Assembly (NCBI GenBank): GCA_963703085.1
Contig: OY969789.1
Location: 2,604,001-2,668,000, forward strand
From: DATAEG01 sp963703085
GTDB taxonomy: Bacteria > Actinomycetota > Actinomycetes > Mycobacteriales > Jatrophihabitantaceae
DNA: 64,000 nucleotides
Reading direction: 5' to 3'
Within the stretch, counting starts at the first letter, position 1, and the number at the start of each line of letters is the position of its first letter. A program made the translations under genes and the position numbers. The notes below the pieces were generated by a model that was not told the DNA's origin, made no database searches, and was given only the letters and a program-made list of their open reading frames with translations. Shown piece by piece: positions 60,655 through 64,000 of this stretch.

Positions 60655-61431
60655 TCAGGTCGCGGGGTTGCCGGGGTCCGCAGTCAGCTCGAACGCCGAC
60701 TTCGGCTGGCCGGTGCGCCCCGGGCCCGACGCAGGCGTGGGCGGCGCGGCTGACGCGGGCGGCACGGCCGGCCGACCGGACGCGGCGGTGGGCGCCGCCT
60801 TCTTTGCTGGCCTCTTGGCGGGCAGTTTCGTGGCGGGTGCCTGCGTCGCGTTCTTCGTGCCCGGCGATTTCGCGGCAATCTTCGTGGCCGGCGATTTCGC
60901 GGCCATCTTCTTGGCGGGTGCTTTTTCGGGTGCTTTTTTGGCGGGTGCCTTCTTGGCCGGTGCCTTTTTGGCGGAGACCTTCTTGGCCGGTGCCGGCACC
61001 GGCGCATTCGCGGTCGGTGCCGTGGTCGGCACCTTCCTGGCCCGCATCTTGGTCACTCTCCTGGCCGGCTGGGTCGCAGCCGGCTCCGCCGCGCCCGGCT
61101 CGGTCGCAGCAGCCGTGGGGGCCGCGGGCCGAGCTGTCGGCGGTGACGCGTCGTGGTCACCCGTCCCGGTGGCGGTCGGCGTGCTCACGTCCTCGTCGAA
61201 GGTTGCCCAGGCGGGCGGCTCGTCCGGGGCGCCGCGGAGCTGGCTGAGCAGCTCGTCGCCGCGGGTGGTCAGCTCGGCGTACCGCTGTTGGGCCCGCAGC
61301 GAGAGCTGCATGGCGTTACCGACGAGATGGACGGGCAGTTCGGGCGCTTCCTGGGGCAGGGCCCGGATCCGGTCGACCGTCGTGGCGACGAGTCCGAGCG
61401 CGGCCAGCAGAGGGGCGGGGAGTTGCGACAT
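60655..61431 (-). CDS. Protein with Lys/Ala/Pro-rich histone-like tail
   Basis: The protein has 258 residues. The N-terminal domain (about 1-70) is helical: LPAPLLAALGLVATTVDRIR, SLRAQQRYAELTTRGDELLS. The rest is Ala/Pro/Lys-rich with AKKAPAKKAPAKKAP repeats like histone H1 or actinobacterial Lsr2/HupB tails. From memory, M. tuberculosis Rv1109c lies at the same place, and proteins there are called lipid-droplet-associated; both ideas are tentative. ATG 61431. It is divergent from ispH across an 88-bp gap. It could bind DNA, lipid or polyanions. Confidence 0.7.
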   Translation of the reverse strand: MSQLPAPLLAALGLVATTVDRIRALPQEAPELPVHLVGNAMQLSLRAQQRYAELTTRGDELLSQLRGAPDEPPAWATFDEDVSTPTATGTGDHDASPPTARPAAPTAAATEPGAAEPAATQPARRVTKMRARKVPTTAPTANAPVPAPAKKVSAKKAPAKKAPAKKAPEKAPAKKMAAKSPATKIAAKSPGTKNATQAPATKLPAKRPAKKAAPTAASGRPAVPPASAAPPTPASGPGRTGQPKSAFELTADPGNPAT

Positions 61432-61519
61432 GCCCACCAGCCTGCCCCACCGATGCGGCGTGGACCACCCCGGCCGTCTTGCCGGGCACCGCCGGAGGGC
61501 GGTCCGTACCATCGCAGGT

Positions 61520-62533
61520 ATGTCCTTGCAGTCCACGCAGCCCAGTCCCGCCGACACCGTGGGGAAGGTGGCACCCGCGGGCCGGGTCTTGCTGGCCAAG
61601 CCGCGCGGGTACTGCGCCGGCGTCGACCGGGCGGTGCAGTCCGTCGAATTGGCGCTCGCCACCCATGGCGCTCCGGTCTACGTGCGGAAGCAGATCGTGC
61701 ACAACCAGCATGTGGTGCACAGCCTCGAGCAGCGCGGCGCGATCTTCGTGGAGGAGACCGACGAGGTGCCCGAAGGCGCCACCGTGGTGTTCTCGGCGCA
61801 CGGCGTCGCGCCGTCGGTGCATGAGGAGGCCAAGGAGCGGAAGTTGCGCACCATTGATGCCACCTGCCCGCTGGTGACGAAGGTGCACAAGGAAGCCGTG
61901 CGATTCGCCGATGGCGACTACGACATCCTGCTGATCGGCCACCACGGTCACGAAGAGGTGGTCGGCACGACCGGTGAGGCACCGCAACGCATCCATCTCG
62001 TCGATGGCCCGGCCGATGCGATGACGGTGCAGGTGCGCGACCCGGAGAAGGTCGTCTGGTTGTCGCAGACCACGCTCTCGGTGGACGAGACGATGCTGAC
62101 CGTCGAGGCGCTGAAGGAACGTTTTCCGGCATTGCAGTCGCCGCCGAGCGACGACATCTGCTACGCCACGCAGAACCGGCAAGCCGCGGTGAAGGCAATC
62201 GCCCCGCAGGTGCAGCTTTTTCTCGTGGTCGGTTCCGCCAACTCGTCGAACTCGGTGCGGATGGTGGAGGTGGCCGGGGCGGCCGGCGCGGCGGCGGCCT
62301 ACCTGGTGGAGAACGCTGCGGCGATCGACCCGCAATGGTTGACCGGGGTGACCGAGATCGGCTTGTCGTCCGGGGCCAGCGTGCCGGAGATCCTGGTCCA
62401 GGACGTGCTGGCGTGGCTTGCCGAGAACGGGTTCGCCACGATCGAAGAGGTCGAGCACACCGAGGAGCGGCTCACCTTCGCTCTGCCGCAGGAGTTGCGC
62501 CGTGATCTGAAGTTGGCTGCAAAGCCGGGCTGA
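61520..62533 (+). CDS. ispH: 4-hydroxy-3-methylbut-2-enyl diphosphate reductase
   Basis: This 337-aa [4Fe-4S] enzyme makes IPP and DMAPP in the last step of the MEP pathway. Cluster ligands are C32 (RGYCAGVDRAV), C116 (DATCPLVTKVH) and C214 (DICYATQNRQ); His residues are in VHNQHVVH and FSAHGVAPSVHEE, and the substrate loop is GSANSSNSVRMVEV. ATG 61520 was chosen; the long reading from 60614 is antisense to the Lys-rich gene. It pairs functionally with the short prenyl synthase at 42238. Confidence 0.96.
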   Translation: MSLQSTQPSPADTVGKVAPAGRVLLAKPRGYCAGVDRAVQSVELALATHGAPVYVRKQIVHNQHVVHSLEQRGAIFVEETDEVPEGATVVFSAHGVAPSVHEEAKERKLRTIDATCPLVTKVHKEAVRFADGDYDILLIGHHGHEEVVGTTGEAPQRIHLVDGPADAMTVQVRDPEKVVWLSQTTLSVDETMLTVEALKERFPALQSPPSDDICYATQNRQAAVKAIAPQVQLFLVVGSANSSNSVRMVEVAGAAGAAAAYLVENAAAIDPQWLTGVTEIGLSSGASVPEILVQDVLAWLAENGFATIEEVEHTEERLTFALPQELRRDLKLAAKPG

Positions 62534-62539
62534 GCGCAG

Positions 62540-63127
62540 TTACCGATTCGCCAGGAGCCGAACTCCGGCGATGAGCAGGACGACTGCCGTCGCCCCCGCG
62601 ATGGCGGGGAATCCGTAGACGAACCAGTTGGTGGCCGCGTCGTAGAGGCCGCCATGGCTGGTGAGACTGTTCCCGCGCAGGATGGAGGCGAACAGCTTGC
62701 CCAGCACGAAGACGATCGGTGGCGCGATCACAATCGGGAACATCGCACTGCGCTTGACCAGCACGATCGCGACGAACGCGGCGACCACGACGCCGTAGTT
62801 GAACATTCCCCGCGAAGTCTCGCCGCGGGCGTAGTCGATCAGCCCGCCCACGGCGGAAATGGCGATCAGCACAATCAGTGCCTGCCAGCCGGGCAGGCCG
62901 CGCTCGACGGTGTCGGTAGTCCGGCGCCGGGTTGTGGCGCGGGATTCACTACGGCGCCGCGGCGCAGCACCATCCTGCGCGGTCTCGGACAAGGAATACG
63001 TGCGCCGTGGAGCGACTTCGTCCGACCAGGGCGTCGAGGAGGGCACGGACCGGGCCGGGCTGTGTGTCGCCCGCCCTGCCTGTGCTCCGGGCCGCGGCGT
63101 CGCCTGAACGATGGTCGGGCTCCTCAC
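62540..63127 (-). CDS. DUF6542-like membrane protein
   Basis: This is a 195-aa protein from GTG 63127; a TTG at 63166 would give 208 aa. The N-terminal half is polar, Arg/Ser/Thr-rich and probably unstructured (TYSLSETAQDGAAPRRRSES). Four hydrophobic helices follow from about residue 80 (LIVLIAISAVGGLI, FNYGVVVAAFVAIVLV, PIVIAPPIVFVLGKLF, FPAIAGATAVVLLIAGVRLL). From memory Rv1111c is the neighbour of ispH in mycobacteria. No function known. Convergent with ispH, 6 bp apart. Confidence 0.72.
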   Translation of the reverse strand: MRSPTIVQATPRPGAQAGRATHSPARSVPSSTPWSDEVAPRRTYSLSETAQDGAAPRRRSESRATTRRRTTDTVERGLPGWQALIVLIAISAVGGLIDYARGETSRGMFNYGVVVAAFVAIVLVKRSAMFPIVIAPPIVFVLGKLFASILRGNSLTSHGGLYDAATNWFVYGFPAIAGATAVVLLIAGVRLLANR

Positions 63128-63214
63128 ATGGTGGGATGACTGCAGGCGGATCTGCTTGGGCGTCAACGCTACCGGTCGGATGCCCAGTTACCCCGGATCA
63201 GGCGCTCGCGATTC

Positions 63215-64000
63215 TCAGGTTCCGGTCGGCTCCACCGAGCCGGGCAGCGCCGGCTGGGCCAGCGTGGGACGGTTCTTCGACAGCGAAACCAGTCTGGACT
63301 CGGTGAGTTCAGGCGCCTGGGTGGTGAGGGTGGTGGCGATGATCTGGGCCGGCGGCTCGATCTTCTCCTCCGGGCCGACCACCTGTAGTCCGGCCATCTT
63401 GCGGGCCGACACCAGCACCCGGCTTTCCAGTGACGTCACCGTCTTGTTGTAGTCGCCAACCGCCGTGTTCAGGCTGCGGCCGAGCTTGTCGATGTGCCCA
63501 CCCATGGTGGCCAGCCGCTGGAAGATCTCCTTGCCCACCCGGTGCACTTCGGCGGCGTTCTCGGCCAGCGCCGCTTGCCGCCAGGTGTAGGCCACCGTGC
63601 GCAGCAGGGCGATCAGGGTCGATGGGGTGGCCACGACCACGTTGCGGCTGTGGGCGTGCTCCAGCAGCGCGGGATCCTCGCGCAGCGCCGCGTCGAGAAA
63701 CGCATCGGCCGGTACGAAACAGACCACGAACTCCGGTGCCGGGGTGAACTGCTCCCAGTACGCCTTGGCGCCGAGCTGGTCGATATGTGTGCGCAGGTGA
63801 CGGGCATGTGCCTTCAGTCGCTTGCCGCGCTCGGCCTCGTCCCGCGCTTCCATCGCCTCCAGGTACCCGTTGAAGGCAACCTTCGAGTCGACCACCACGT
63901 TCTTGCCGCCGACCAGCTTCACCACTACGTCCGGACGCACCATGCCGTCGTCGGTGGTCGCAGTGGGCTGGGTGACGTAGTCGACGTGCTCGGTGAGCCC
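63215..64000 (-). CDS. rmuC: DNA recombination protein RmuC (5' end outside window)
   Basis: The C-terminal 261 residues are present; the gene runs off the right edge. The reading LTEHVDYVTQPTATTDDGMV at the edge, RPDVVVKLVGGKNVVVDSK and FNGYLEAMEARDEAER are the RmuC core (a nuclease-like fold), and APEFVVCFVPADAFLDAALR and NVVVATPSTLIALLRTVAYT follow. A coiled-coil region lies at the end (IFQRLATMGGHIDKLGRSLN). RmuC limits inversions between repeats. Its conserved place is near ispH and ychF. Confidence 0.9.
   Translation of the reverse strand, partial: GLTEHVDYVTQPTATTDDGMVRPDVVVKLVGGKNVVVDSKVAFNGYLEAMEARDEAERGKRLKAHARHLRTHIDQLGAKAYWEQFTPAPEFVVCFVPADAFLDAALREDPALLEHAHSRNVVVATPSTLIALLRTVAYTWRQAALAENAAEVHRVGKEIFQRLATMGGHIDKLGRSLNTAVGDYNKTVTSLESRVLVSARKMAGLQVVGPEEKIEPPAQIIATTLTTQAPELTESRLVSLSKNRPTLAQPALPGSVEPTGT

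Noticed and set aside
60614..61519. Extension of ispH upstream to 60614
   Set aside because: The extra 302 residues are Phe/Ala/Gly low-complexity antisense to the Lys-rich gene; IspH of normal length starts at 61520.
1..64000. tRNA, rRNA, integrase, transposase or attachment sites
   Set aside because: None recognised in intergenic spaces or among translated frames, so the accessory blocks have no visible mobile-element marks.

Overview
The window is high-GC, densely coded actinobacterial DNA. No tRNA, rRNA, insertion sequence, phage gene or CRISPR array was seen, and no gene-free stretch exceeds about 180 bp. A mycothiol S-conjugate amidase (mca), a mycobacterial-type succinate dehydrogenase and a gene order close to that of Mycobacterium tuberculosis (greA, mca, small membrane gene, DUF255 gene, trhA, short-chain Z-prenyl synthase, phoH2, fumC, glpX, xseB/xseA, ispH; recalled from memory) point to a mycothiol-producing member of the Actinomycetes. 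There is no mycolate-specific gene, so a soil lineage outside the Mycobacteriales is likely. The genus cannot be named from this sequence.

Layout. 1-6851: a two-component system followed by a GT2-GtrA fusion glycosyltransferase and two tandem ArnT/PMT-like membrane glycosyltransferases. All but the 51-bp edge fragment are broken by single-base frameshifts, at least 15 in all, whereas I noticed none in the other 57 kb. 6943-9546: glycerophosphodiester phosphodiesterase, a GYGQ-repeat membrane protein, DUF2752 and a YjbR-type protein. 9618-13435: succinate dehydrogenase operon (95-aa leader gene, sdhC, sdhA, sdhB). 13604-19412: a SipW-like signal peptidase, a TasA/camelysin-like protein with a SipW-type signal, a PAS sensor kinase with two receivers, a small secreted Fn3-like protein and an OmpR regulator. 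19429-25334: VWA/AAA+ pair, threonine dehydratase-like enzyme, PAP2 phosphatase and Lrp regulator.

25338-48964 carries the conserved backbone (greA, mca, 82-aa membrane protein, DUF255, trhA, prenyl synthase, phoH2, fumC). It is interrupted by accessory blocks: a WYL regulator with a DUF3224 gene, an AlkZ-like glycosylase, arfB, pepP, a copper block (csoR-copZ-copA) and assorted enzymes. 48973-64000 continues with glpX, a DD-carboxypeptidase divergent from a two-component system, a TetR/MFS/beta-lactamase-fold cluster, an amino-acid permease, xseA and xseB separated by two membrane-protein genes, ispH and rmuC (cut by the window end).

How the parts work together. SDH and fumarase serve the TCA cycle. 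GlpX serves gluconeogenesis, IspH and the Z-prenyl synthase serve isoprenoid supply for the envelope, and Mca handles detoxification through mycothiol. CsoR, WYL and TetR regulators each sit beside clear palindromic operator candidates, and a long direct repeat lies between the DD-carboxypeptidase and its divergent two-component system. The most system-like unit is 13604-18597, read here as a secreted-fibre module: dedicated signal peptidase, fibre subunit, co-secreted Fn3-like protein and a sensory relay.
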